From NCBI GenBank assembly GCA_045636705.1, contig JAZTYA010000009.1, positions 1 to 40,833 of the forward strand: a DNA stretch of 40,833 bases. Reading direction: 5' to 3'. The DNA comes from SFWF01 sp045636705 (GTDB taxonomy: Bacteria > Bacillota > Clostridia > Oscillospirales > Acutalibacteraceae). Under the pieces are notes generated by a model. The model made no database searches, was not told where the DNA came from, and saw only the letters and a program-made list of their open reading frames with translations. Shown here in pieces: positions 1-6,703 of the stretch (its first letter is position 1; each line of letters opens with the position of its first letter). The translations under genes and the position numbers were made by a program.

Positions 1-1
1 T

Positions 2-481
2 ACAAGCTACACCTATGACGGCAATAAAAAGTCGCCTTCGGTTACAGTTAAGAATTCAAGTGGCACAAAGCTTACCAAGAATACACACTATACTGTAAGT
101 TATGAAAGCGGCAGAACTAAGGTTGGCACCTACAAGGTAACAATTAAGGGCAAGGGCAACTACACAGGTACTAAGACCTTAACCTTTACTATTAACCCTG
201 TTAAGACAAGCGCTACCCTTAAAGGTGGCAAGAAGAGTGTTACTGTAAATATCTCTAAGAAAACAAAAGAGGTTACAGGTTACCAGGTTCAGTATTCAAC
301 CTCCAAGTCATTTAGTAAGGCTACTACAAAGACTATTTCGAAGAACACAACGACGAAATATACAATCAAGAGCCTAAAGGCTAAAAAGACCTATTATGTA
401 AGAGTTAGAACCTACAAAACCGTAAAGGGTAAGAAGTATTATTCCGGTTGGTCAAGCAAAAAGTCAGTAAAAACTAAATAA
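2..481 (+). CDS. C-terminal part of a secreted/surface repeat protein (MBG-like + Fn3-like domains), 5' truncated by window
   Basis: The frame is open from the window edge to TAA at 479-481 (159 codons visible). Residues about 4-66 resemble an MBG/Big-type repeat: YDG near the start, then HYTVSYESG, VGTYKVTIKGKGNYTGT and ending TFTINP. Residues about 67-159 look like a fibronectin-III-type domain (TGYQVQYSTS, KTYYVRVRTYK, YYSGWS). The fragment is rich in Lys, Thr and Ser and has almost no acidic residues, which is typical of the C-terminal ends of large extracellular proteins of Clostridia. No LPXTG motif, transmembrane anchor or dockerin is present at the C-terminus, so attachment must be encoded upstream or the protein is released. 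The N-terminus, signal peptide and any catalytic domain lie outside the window, so the function is unknown. Confidence 0.85.
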   Translation, partial: TSYTYDGNKKSPSVTVKNSSGTKLTKNTHYTVSYESGRTKVGTYKVTIKGKGNYTGTKTLTFTINPVKTSATLKGGKKSVTVNISKKTKEVTGYQVQYSTSKSFSKATTKTISKNTTTKYTIKSLKAKKTYYVRVRTYKTVKGKKYYSGWSSKKSVKTK

Positions 482-487
482 CATAAA

Positions 488-520
488 AACAAGGCAAGGA
501 GTTTTTCTCCTTGCCTTGTT
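488..520. terminator. Bidirectional intrinsic terminator between the surface protein and ispD-like gene
   Basis: A perfect 14-bp inverted repeat (488-501 with 507-520) surrounds a five-T loop. On the minus strand the stem is followed directly by a T-rich tract (complement of 482-489), so it should terminate the leftward ispD-like transcript well. On the plus strand the downstream run is weaker (AATTTATT). Confidence 0.85.
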
Positions 521-541
521 AATTTATTGTAAGCTTTTAAT

Positions 542-1261
542 TTATGAGAATATTATTGAATTTTCCTTTGCCTCTAAAAGTGCTTTGAAAACATAATAGT
601 CATCAGGTGTTGTAATCTTGATGTTTTCACTCTTGCCGAGTACTGTAAAGAGTGGCTTATCGTACATTCTCATAAGAGTGCAAGAGTCGGTAACGTCGGT
701 GTGACCGTCCTTAATTGCCTGCTCGTGAACCGATAATATATCTGCAAGATAAAAACTTTGAGGAGCCCTTGCAATTCTTGATGCATCACGATTTGTAGTT
801 GAAGCGATTTTATCGTTTTCGTCAACAATGGCAATGGTTTCCTTTGCGGGAACACAGGTGATAGCCGAGCCGTTTGCTTTAACGGAATCGATATTAGCGT
901 TGATAAGCTCATCGTCGATTAAGGGCCTTACTCCGTCGTGGATAAGAACGATATCCTTTTCGGAAGAGGAAATCTCTTTAGCGGCCTTAAGTCCGTTATA
1001 AATGGAAGACTGACCGTTATCGCCGCCTGCAACAATTTTCTTCACCTTGGTTATATTAAAGCGATTAACAAGACCTTCGCAGTGCTCGATGTAATCCTTG
1101 TGACAAGAAATAACAATAGCATCAATGTTCTTGTTATTCTGGAACTTCTCAAGTGTAAATATCAAAATAGGCTTTCCGTGAACACATAAAAACTGTTTTG
1201 GCGTGCCGTTTGTATTCATTCTACGACCGACGCCGCCTGCAAAAATAACTGCAATGTTCAT
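542..1261 (-). CDS. IspD/TarI-family cytidylyltransferase (MEP or ribitol/alditol-phosphate cytidylyltransferase)
   Basis: 239 aa, close to the usual IspD/TarI length. The family transfers CMP from CTP to a sugar-alcohol phosphate: 2-C-methylerythritol 4-phosphate in isoprenoid synthesis (IspD), or ribitol 5-phosphate in teichoic acid synthesis (TarI). The N-terminal nucleotide-binding signature is clear (FAGGVGRRM, then PKQFL), with HDGVRPL near the middle, the basic pair R-x-P in IARAPQSF, and KITTPDDY near the C-terminus. The stretches GKPILIFTLEKF and FNITKVKKIVAGG read more like TarI than classical IspD, but no other teichoic acid or MEP gene is nearby to decide. Start ATG at 1261 has a G-rich site (CGAGGTG) 7 nt upstream and its own promoter. 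It is a single-gene unit convergent with the preceding gene. Confidence 0.85.
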   Translation of the reverse strand: MNIAVIFAGGVGRRMNTNGTPKQFLCVHGKPILIFTLEKFQNNKNIDAIVISCHKDYIEHCEGLVNRFNITKVKKIVAGGDNGQSSIYNGLKAAKEISSSEKDIVLIHDGVRPLIDDELINANIDSVKANGSAITCVPAKETIAIVDENDKIASTTNRDASRIARAPQSFYLADILSVHEQAIKDGHTDVTDSCTLMRMYDKPLFTVLGKSENIKITTPDDYYVFKALLEAKENSIIFS

Positions 1262-1293
1262 ATCTGCACCTCGTTTTTGTAAGAATTTTTGTA

Positions 1294-1322
1294 ATTATAC
1301 CATAGAATTCATAATTTTTCAA
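1294..1322 (-). promoter_or_regulatory. Promoter of the ispD-like gene
   Basis: Reading leftward, TTGAAA (1322-1317), a 17-nt spacer, and a perfect TATAAT (1299-1294) lie about 33 nt before the ATG at 1261. Spacing is ideal for a vegetative sigma factor. Confidence 0.7.
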
Positions 1323-1382
1323 TAAATATATGGTTTATGCAGAAAAAATGCAAAAAAACGGCCAAAAAATGCAGTAAAACTA

Positions 1383-1411
1383 TTGACAAAAGGTGCTTGT
1401 TGTGATAAAAT
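1383..1411 (+). promoter_or_regulatory. Strong promoter of the ilv-leu operon leader
   Basis: A consensus TTGACA (1383-1388), 17-nt spacer and TAAAAT (1406-1411) predict a transcript start near 1418. The next plus-strand gene of normal size begins only at 1644, so the mRNA should carry a leader of about 225 nt. The 1262-1643 gap is explained by this promoter, the divergent promoter of the ispD-like gene, a 32-codon ORF and a terminator. Confidence 0.8.
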
Positions 1412-1442
1412 TTCTCTTAAGTTGCGAAGGAGCAAGATAGAT

Positions 1443-1541
1443 ATGGTAAATTTCGTTATGACAGGCATATTTCTACTAGCTGTCGTGGTCGTGCTACTAG
1501 TTAGCAACGGTCAGTTTGGTTATGCCTTAGAACGAAAATAG
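1443..1541 (+). CDS. Putative ilv leader peptide, 32 aa, rich in Ile/Leu/Val codons
   Basis: A short ORF with ATG at 1443 and TAG at 1539-1541 follows a good ribosome site (AAGGAG, 1427-1432, 10 nt upstream) and the strong promoter at 1383-1411. Residues 9-20 are IFLLAVVVVLLV: ten of twelve are branched-chain. The Leu codons there are all CTA and the Val codons include GTC and GTG, which are minority codons in the genes downstream. The tail is a polar SNGQFGYALERK. Position, size, codon content and the terminator immediately downstream fit a leader peptide whose translation senses charged Val/Leu/Ile tRNAs, as in enterobacterial ilv leaders. The alternative is a small single-pass membrane protein, since the same hydrophobic stretch could span a membrane. 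No experimental support can be seen here. Confidence 0.75.
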   Translation: MVNFVMTGIFLLAVVVVLLVSNGQFGYALERK

Positions 1542-1587
1542 AATTTATTGTAAATATCAAAAGTATTCGCAAATGAGTTGTATTTTA

Positions 1588-1628
1588 AAGTCTATGGTAA
1601 ACCAAAATTACCATAGGCTTAATTTTTT
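1588..1628 (+). terminator. Intrinsic terminator (probable attenuator) just upstream of ilvB
   Basis: Positions 1588-1600 pair with 1608-1620 (13 bp with one G-U, core CTATGGTAA/TTACCATAG, loop 1601-1607) and are followed by AA and six T (1623-1628). The ilvB ribosome site (GGAAGG, 1629-1634) starts directly after the T run, so transcription stopping here would prevent expression of the whole operon. The octamer TATGGTAA of the 5' arm also occurs at 1442-1449, over the start codon of the leader ORF, and could compete for the 3' arm. Confidence 0.85.
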
Positions 1629-1643
1629 GGAAGGATATGAAAA

Positions 1644-3320
1644 ATGAAACTCACAGGAGCAAAGATTATAATTGAAACTCTAATAGAGCAAGGCTGTGAT
1701 ACGGCATTTGGATATCCCGGCGGAGCAGTATTAAATATCTATGATGAACTTTATCTAAATGCGGATAGAATAAATCATATTATTTCGGCTCACGAGCAGG
1801 GTGCAGCGCACGCGGCAGACGGATATGCAAGAGCAACCGGAAAGGTTGGCGTTGTTATTGCGACTTCGGGTCCCGGTGCTACAAACCTTGTTACAGGTAT
1901 TGCAAATGCGCAACTAGATTCTATTCCCTTGGTTGCAATTACAGGCAACGTTTCTACCGACCTTATCGGAAAGGATAGTTTCCAAGAGGTCGATATTATG
2001 GGAATTACAATTCCGATAACAAAACACAATTATTTCGTAAAAAGCATTGACGAGCTGGCCGACACAATTCGCGAAGCCTTCAAAATTGCAAAATCAGGTC
2101 GTCCCGGTCCTGTCCTAATCGACGTTCCAAAGGATGTTCAGATAGCTTCTTGCGAGTTTGTAAATAAACCTGTAGAAGAGCCCTATCCGTTAGAGCTTGC
2201 CAGTGAAGAAAACATCAAGGCAGCTGCAGAGATTATTGGAGAGGCAAAAAGACCTTACATCTATTGCGGCGGCGGTGTTATTGCCGCAGGCGCATCGGAT
2301 GAGGTTGTAAAACTTTCTGAAAGAATAGATGCTCCAATCGGCTGCAGTATGATGGGACTTTCTGCGGTACCGCGTAAGCATCCAAATTCACTTGGTATGC
2401 AGGGTATGCACGGAACCTTTGCTGCATCTCGTGCTATGGCAGAGTCGGACGTTATCATTGCTTTAGGTGTTAGGTTCTCCGACCGTGCTACAGGAAATAA
2501 AAAGAAGTTTGCGTCAGGAGCTCGCATTATACATATAGACATTGAGGCGGCAGAGCTTGGCAAAAATATTCCGGCACATCTAGGCATTATCGCAGACGTT
2601 AAGGATGCTCTTAAGAGAATTCTTGACATTTTACCTGAGTCAAAGCACCAAGAGTGGAGAACAAAGGTTGACGAGTTCAAAAAGAAGAGCGAGAACGACA
2701 ACTTTAATCCTTCTGCTATGCGTCCTTATCAGGTAATCGACTGCGTTGCTAAAAACACCGATGAAGATACAGTTATAGCAACCGACGTAGGACAACATCA
2801 AATGTGGACGGCTCAAAGATATGACTTTAAAAAGCCTCGCACATTTATTACTTCGGGTGGACTTGGCACAATGGGATTCGGCCTTGGTGCTGCAATCGGC
2901 TCGGCAGTAGGTAGCGGTAAAAAGACGGTTCTATTCACGGGTGACGGAAGCTTTGGTATGAATCTTAACGAGCTTGCAACGGCAGTTTCCTTTGACGTTC
3001 CGGTAATTACCGTTATTATGAATAACGGCGTACTTGGAATGGTTCGTCAGTGGCAGACACTCTTTTATCAAAAACATTATTCAAACACAACTCTAAACAG
3101 AAAGACAAACTTTAAAATGTTAGCCGAAGCTTTTGGTGCTAACGGATATATTTGCACCACAATGGATGAGTTTGAAGCGGCATTCAAAGAAGCCTACCAA
3201 AGAGGAACTCCTGCTGTAATTGATTGCAGAATTGATATGGATGAAATGGTTCTTCCGATGACACCTCCGGGTGGCACCATTGACCAGATAATCGTTAAAA
3301 AACGCGATATTAAGTTTTAA
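1644..3320 (+). CDS. ilvB: Acetolactate synthase, large (catalytic) subunit
   Basis: 558 aa, normal for IlvB/IlvI. The ThDP-dependent enzyme condenses two pyruvates, or pyruvate with 2-ketobutyrate, in the first common step of Val/Leu and Ile synthesis. N-terminal domain: FGYPGGAVLNIYD, with the catalytic Glu51 in SAHEQGAAHAADGYAR. The middle FAD-type domain has GMHGTFAASRAM. The C-terminal ThDP/Mg motif starts at GDGSFGMNLNEL and ends VIMNN, followed by LGMVRQWQ. The ATG at 1644 has GGAAGG 9 nt upstream, beginning immediately after the T run of the attenuator. It is the first structural gene of the operon and is followed 15 nt later by its regulatory subunit gene. Confidence 0.96.
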   Translation: MKLTGAKIIIETLIEQGCDTAFGYPGGAVLNIYDELYLNADRINHIISAHEQGAAHAADGYARATGKVGVVIATSGPGATNLVTGIANAQLDSIPLVAITGNVSTDLIGKDSFQEVDIMGITIPITKHNYFVKSIDELADTIREAFKIAKSGRPGPVLIDVPKDVQIASCEFVNKPVEEPYPLELASEENIKAAAEIIGEAKRPYIYCGGGVIAAGASDEVVKLSERIDAPIGCSMMGLSAVPRKHPNSLGMQGMHGTFAASRAMAESDVIIALGVRFSDRATGNKKKFASGARIIHIDIEAAELGKNIPAHLGIIADVKDALKRILDILPESKHQEWRTKVDEFKKKSENDNFNPSAMRPYQVIDCVAKNTDEDTVIATDVGQHQMWTAQRYDFKKPRTFITSGGLGTMGFGLGAAIGSAVGSGKKTVLFTGDGSFGMNLNELATAVSFDVPVITVIMNNGVLGMVRQWQTLFYQKHYSNTTLNRKTNFKMLAEAFGANGYICTTMDEFEAAFKEAYQRGTPAVIDCRIDMDEMVLPMTPPGGTIDQIIVKKRDIKF

Positions 3321-3335
3321 GGAGGTACGCTTAAA

Positions 3336-3863
3336 GTGAAACAGTTTGTAATTTCAATCAGAGTATCAAATAAGTTCGGCGTACTTTCCCGTGTTGCATC
3401 AATGTTTTCAAGAAGAGGCTTTAACATTGATAGTCTTACGGTTAGCGCCACAGAGAGCGATGGCGTATCGCGTATGACCATTACCGCAACCGGCGATGAA
3501 TATGCTAAAAAGCAGATTATTCTTCAGCTTAACCGCTTACATGAGGTATTAGAAATTAGCGAAATGCCTTATGAAACTACCTTAATCCGTGAACTCTTGC
3601 TCATTAAAATCAAAAACGAGGGTGAGCACCATCAGGAAATAATGGATGCCGTAAATATTTTTAAAGCAAACATTATCGACTATGCTCCAAACTCCTTCTG
3701 TATTGAGGTAACAGGCGAAAGTTCAAAACTCGACACCTTTATCAGTGTCGTAAAGCCTTACGGCATTATAGAAATGTGCCGCACAGGTGTAGTAGCGTTA
3801 GAACGTGGCTCTTCCTGCCTTAGAGAAATGGATATGGGCTACCTAAAAGTTTATAAAAAGTAA
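3336..3863 (+). CDS. ilvH: Acetolactate synthase, small (regulatory) subunit
   Basis: 175 aa, the length of full IlvH rather than the short single-ACT IlvN/IlvM forms. The N-terminal ACT domain (about 4-75) has the typical VSNKFGVLSRVASMFSRRGF and NIDSLTVS. A second ACT-like domain occupies about 84-160 (LIKIKNEGEHHQEIMD, IIEMCRTGVVALERG). The family binds valine for feedback inhibition and activates the large subunit. The start is GTG at 3336 with GGAGGT at 3321-3326, directly after the ilvB stop. Enzyme-level feedback would act together with the attenuator upstream of ilvB. Confidence 0.94.
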   Translation: MKQFVISIRVSNKFGVLSRVASMFSRRGFNIDSLTVSATESDGVSRMTITATGDEYAKKQIILQLNRLHEVLEISEMPYETTLIRELLLIKIKNEGEHHQEIMDAVNIFKANIIDYAPNSFCIEVTGESSKLDTFISVVKPYGIIEMCRTGVVALERGSSCLREMDMGYLKVYKK

Positions 3864-3886
3864 TTAATTTTAAGGAGATAAAGAAA

Positions 3887-4909
3887 ATGTCAAATCAAAG
3901 AATGTTTTACGAATCAGATTGTAATCTTGCCCTTCTAGAAGGCAAAACCGTTGCTATTATCGGTTACGGCTCACAGGGTCACGCTCATGCAAAGAATCTT
4001 CGTGATTCAGGTGTAAAGGTAATTATCGGTCTTTACACAGGTTCAAAGAGTGCTATCAAGGCAGAGGCAGACGGCTTTGAGGTTTATACCACAGCTGAAG
4101 CTACCAAGAAGGCAGATATCGTTATGATTCTTATCAACGATGAATATCAGGCAAAGGTTTACAAGAACGAAATCGCTCCTAACCTTAAGCCCGGTATGAC
4201 AATTGCTTTTGCTCACGGCTTTAACATCCACTTCCAGCAAATCGTTGTTCGTGACGACTGCAACGTTATCATGGTTGCTCCTAAGGGTCCTGGACACACC
4301 GTTAGAAGTGAGTATCAGGTTGGCAAGGGTGTTCCTTGTCTTGTTGCTATCCATCAGGATGCTACAGGCAACGCTTTAGATTTAGGCTTGGCATATGCCC
4401 TCGGTATCGGCGGGGCTCGCGCAGGCGTTCTTGAAACAACATTCCGCACCGAAACCGAAACCGACCTCTTCGGTGAGCAGGCAGTTCTTTGCGGTGGCGT
4501 TTGCGCACTTATGCAGGCAGGCTTTGAAACCTTGGTTGAAGCAGGCTACGACCCAAGAAACGCTTACTTCGAGTGCATCCACGAGATGAAGCTTATCGTT
4601 GACTTAATTTATCAGTCAGGTTTCGCAGGAATGCGTTATTCTATCTCTAACACTGCAGAATACGGTGACTACATCACTGGACCTAAGATTATTACCGAAG
4701 ATACCAAGAAGGCTATGAAGAAGATTCTTTCTGACATTCAGGTCGGTTCTTTCGCAAAAGAATTCCTTCTCGATATGTCTGAGGCAGGCGGTCAGGCTCA
4801 CTTCAAGGCTATGAGAAAGTTAGCAAGTGAGCATTGCAGCGAAACAGTAGGTGAAGAGGTTAGAAAGCTTTACACCTGGAATGATGAAGAGAAGTTCATC
4901 AACAACTAA
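3887..4909 (+). CDS. ilvC: Ketol-acid reductoisomerase (class I)
   Basis: 340 aa, the length of short class I KARI. It isomerises and reduces acetolactate or acetohydroxybutyrate to the dihydroxy acid with NAD(P)H and Mg2+. The Rossmann motif GYGSQGHAHAKNL (26-38) is followed by a cofactor loop GLYTGSKS, AFAHGFNIHF, and APKGPGHTVRSEY. The metal-binding and catalytic knotted domain shows TETETDLFGEQAVLCGG and YSISNTAEYGDY. The usual LIPDE turn is here LINDE, a small deviation. A clear AAGGAG lies upstream of the ATG. Codon choice is visibly more biased than in neighbours, in line with high expression. It sits 23 nt after ilvH. Confidence 0.96.
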   Translation: MSNQRMFYESDCNLALLEGKTVAIIGYGSQGHAHAKNLRDSGVKVIIGLYTGSKSAIKAEADGFEVYTTAEATKKADIVMILINDEYQAKVYKNEIAPNLKPGMTIAFAHGFNIHFQQIVVRDDCNVIMVAPKGPGHTVRSEYQVGKGVPCLVAIHQDATGNALDLGLAYALGIGGARAGVLETTFRTETETDLFGEQAVLCGGVCALMQAGFETLVEAGYDPRNAYFECIHEMKLIVDLIYQSGFAGMRYSISNTAEYGDYITGPKIITEDTKKAMKKILSDIQVGSFAKEFLLDMSEAGGQAHFKAMRKLASEHCSETVGEEVRKLYTWNDEEKFINN

Positions 4910-4922
4910 TATAAAATTTCAA

Positions 4923-4953
4923 GTATGGGAGGGGCAGACTGCTCCTCCCGTAC
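4923..4953 (+). repeat. Intra-operon RNA hairpin between ilvC and ilvD
   Basis: Positions 4923-4936 pair with 4940-4953 (14 bp, two G-U pairs, three-base loop GAC). There is no T run afterwards, so it is not an intrinsic terminator. It begins 14 nt after the ilvC stop and may protect the 3' end of an ilvBHC segment or mark a processing site; this role is inference. Confidence 0.7.
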
Positions 4954-4974
4954 AAGAGGTTTAAAGGAGATATA

Positions 4975-4995
4975 GTGGATTTATATTTGCTTTAA
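4975..4995 (+). CDS. Possible 6-codon mini-ORF upstream of ilvD
   Basis: GTG at 4975 is preceded at optimal distance by AAAGGAG (4963-4969) and the frame reads M-D-L-Y-L-L then TAA. Three of six residues are Leu, each with a different codon (TTA, TTG, CTT). It ends 27 nt before the ilvD ATG, which has its own AGGAGG. It could be a regulatory mini-ORF or a chance ribosome site; there is no direct evidence of translation. Confidence 0.3.
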   Translation: MDLYLL

Positions 4996-5022
4996 ATTTC
5001 TTGTATTTTCAGGAGGAAACTT

Positions 5023-6687
5023 ATGAAAAGCGATATTATGAAAAAAGGCCCCGAAAGAGCGCCACAGCGTTCTCTTTTAAAGGCGGCAGGTTATTCTGAC
5101 AATGAAATTAAAAAGCCTTTAATCGGAATTGTTAATTCCTTTAATGAAATCGTTCCCGGTCACGTTCATTTAGAGCGTATTTCCCGTGCAGTAAAGGACG
5201 GTGTCCTTGCCGCAGGCGGAACTCCTATGGAATTCAACACCATCGCGGTTTGTGACGGTCTTGCTATGGGACACGAGGGTATGAAATATTCACTTGTTAC
5301 CCGTGAGATTATTGCAGACAGCGTTGAGTGTATGGCAAAAGCCCATGCTTTAGACGGACTCGTTTTCATTCCTAACTGTGATAAGATAGTTCCGGGAATG
5401 GTTATGGCGGCTTGCAGGCTTAACATCCCTGCTATCTTCGTTTCCGGTGGTCCTATGCTTTCTACCTGTGAGTTTAATGGTCGCGCTATGGACTTAAACA
5501 GTGTTTTCGAGGCTGTAGGAGCTTATAAAAACGGTACAATAGATGAAGAAGAGCTATCCTTTGTAGAGGGAAATGCTTGTCCCGGTTGCGGTTCTTGCTC
5601 GGGTATGTTTACCGCAAACTCAATGAACTGCTTATGCGAAGCTTTAGGTATTGCCCTTAAGGGTAACGGCACAATTCCTGCAGTTCACGGTGCTCGTCAA
5701 CGTCTTGCTAAAATGGCAGGCGAGCAGATTATGACCCTTATTGAAAAGGACATTAAGCCTTTAGATATTATCACAGAAAAGGCTCTACGTAATGCTTTAA
5801 CAGTAGATATGGCGCTAGGTTGTTCAACCAACTCGGCTTTACACCTGGCTGCAATCGCACACGAGGCTAACATTGATTTCGATTTACATATGATAAACGA
5901 AATTAGTGAAAAAACTCCTAACCTTTGCCATCTAGCTCCTGCGGGACATCATCATATGCAGGATTTAGAGGCAGCAGGCGGCGTTTATGCCGTAATGGGT
6001 GAACTAGCATTTGCAGGCTTCCTTGAAACCGATGCTTTGACGGTTACAGGTAAAACAGTTGCCGAAAATATAAGCGGATGTCGTTCAAAGGATACCTCGG
6101 TTGCAAAAACAGTTGCAGAACCTTACACAAAAACAGGAGGTCTTGCAGTTCTTTACGGTTCACTTGCTCCAAACGGCTCAATCGTTAAGCGTAGTGCCGT
6201 AGCTCCTGAAATGCTAATACATACAGGTCCTGCTCGCGTATTTGATAGCGAGGAAGAGGCAATAAAGGTAATCTATGACGGAAAAATCAACCCCGGCGAT
6301 GTTGTGGTTATCCGTTATGAAGGTCCGGCAGGTGGTCCCGGTATGAGAGAAATGCTTTCTCCAACCTCTGCTATTGCAGGAATGGGACTTGATAAAGAGG
6401 TAGCGCTTGTTACCGACGGTCGTTTCTCAGGTGCTACCCGTGGCGCCGCTATCGGACACACATCTCCGGAAGCGGTTGACGGCGGTCCTATCGCTTATGT
6501 AAAAGAGGGCGACCTTATTACTATCGACATTCCTAACTACACAATAAACCTAAACGTATCCGATGAGGAACTTGCAAAGCGCAAGGCAGAAACCACCCTT
6601 AAGGTTAAGACTGGACTTACAGGATATTTAAAGAAATATTCTAAAATGGTAAGCTCTGCCGATAAGGGCGCAATAATCGATATTTAA
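5023..6687 (+). CDS. ilvD: Dihydroxy-acid dehydratase
   Basis: 554 aa, typical for IlvD. It dehydrates the dihydroxy acids made by IlvC to 2-ketoisovalerate and 2-keto-3-methylvalerate, using an Fe-S cluster and Mg2+. Family marks are GIVNSFNEIVPGHVHLE, the cluster cysteines in NCDKIVPGM and in NACPGCGSCSGMFTANSMNC, then CSTNSALHLAAIAHE, and the C-terminal YEGPAGGPGMREMLSPTSA and LVTDGRFSGATRGAAIGH. The ATG at 5023 has AGGAGG 6 nt upstream. The 113-nt gap after ilvC is the largest inside the operon and holds a hairpin and a possible mini-ORF. Confidence 0.96.
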   Translation: MKSDIMKKGPERAPQRSLLKAAGYSDNEIKKPLIGIVNSFNEIVPGHVHLERISRAVKDGVLAAGGTPMEFNTIAVCDGLAMGHEGMKYSLVTREIIADSVECMAKAHALDGLVFIPNCDKIVPGMVMAACRLNIPAIFVSGGPMLSTCEFNGRAMDLNSVFEAVGAYKNGTIDEEELSFVEGNACPGCGSCSGMFTANSMNCLCEALGIALKGNGTIPAVHGARQRLAKMAGEQIMTLIEKDIKPLDIITEKALRNALTVDMALGCSTNSALHLAAIAHEANIDFDLHMINEISEKTPNLCHLAPAGHHHMQDLEAAGGVYAVMGELAFAGFLETDALTVTGKTVAENISGCRSKDTSVAKTVAEPYTKTGGLAVLYGSLAPNGSIVKRSAVAPEMLIHTGPARVFDSEEEAIKVIYDGKINPGDVVVIRYEGPAGGPGMREMLSPTSAIAGMGLDKEVALVTDGRFSGATRGAAIGHTSPEAVDGGPIAYVKEGDLITIDIPNYTINLNVSDEELAKRKAETTLKVKTGLTGYLKKYSKMVSSADKGAIIDI

Positions 6688-6703
6688 CGGGAGATTTTTT
6701 ACA

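Noticed and set aside
1418..1643. T-box riboswitch upstream of ilvB
   Set aside because: The leader is about 225 nt but I see no T-box core (AGGGTGG-type sequence) or Stem I features; the coding content of the 32-codon ORF explains the leader better.
2261..2701. 146-aa minus-strand frame inside ilvB
   Set aside because: It lies antisense to a clear catalytic-domain coding region, has no ribosome site and no recognisable motif.
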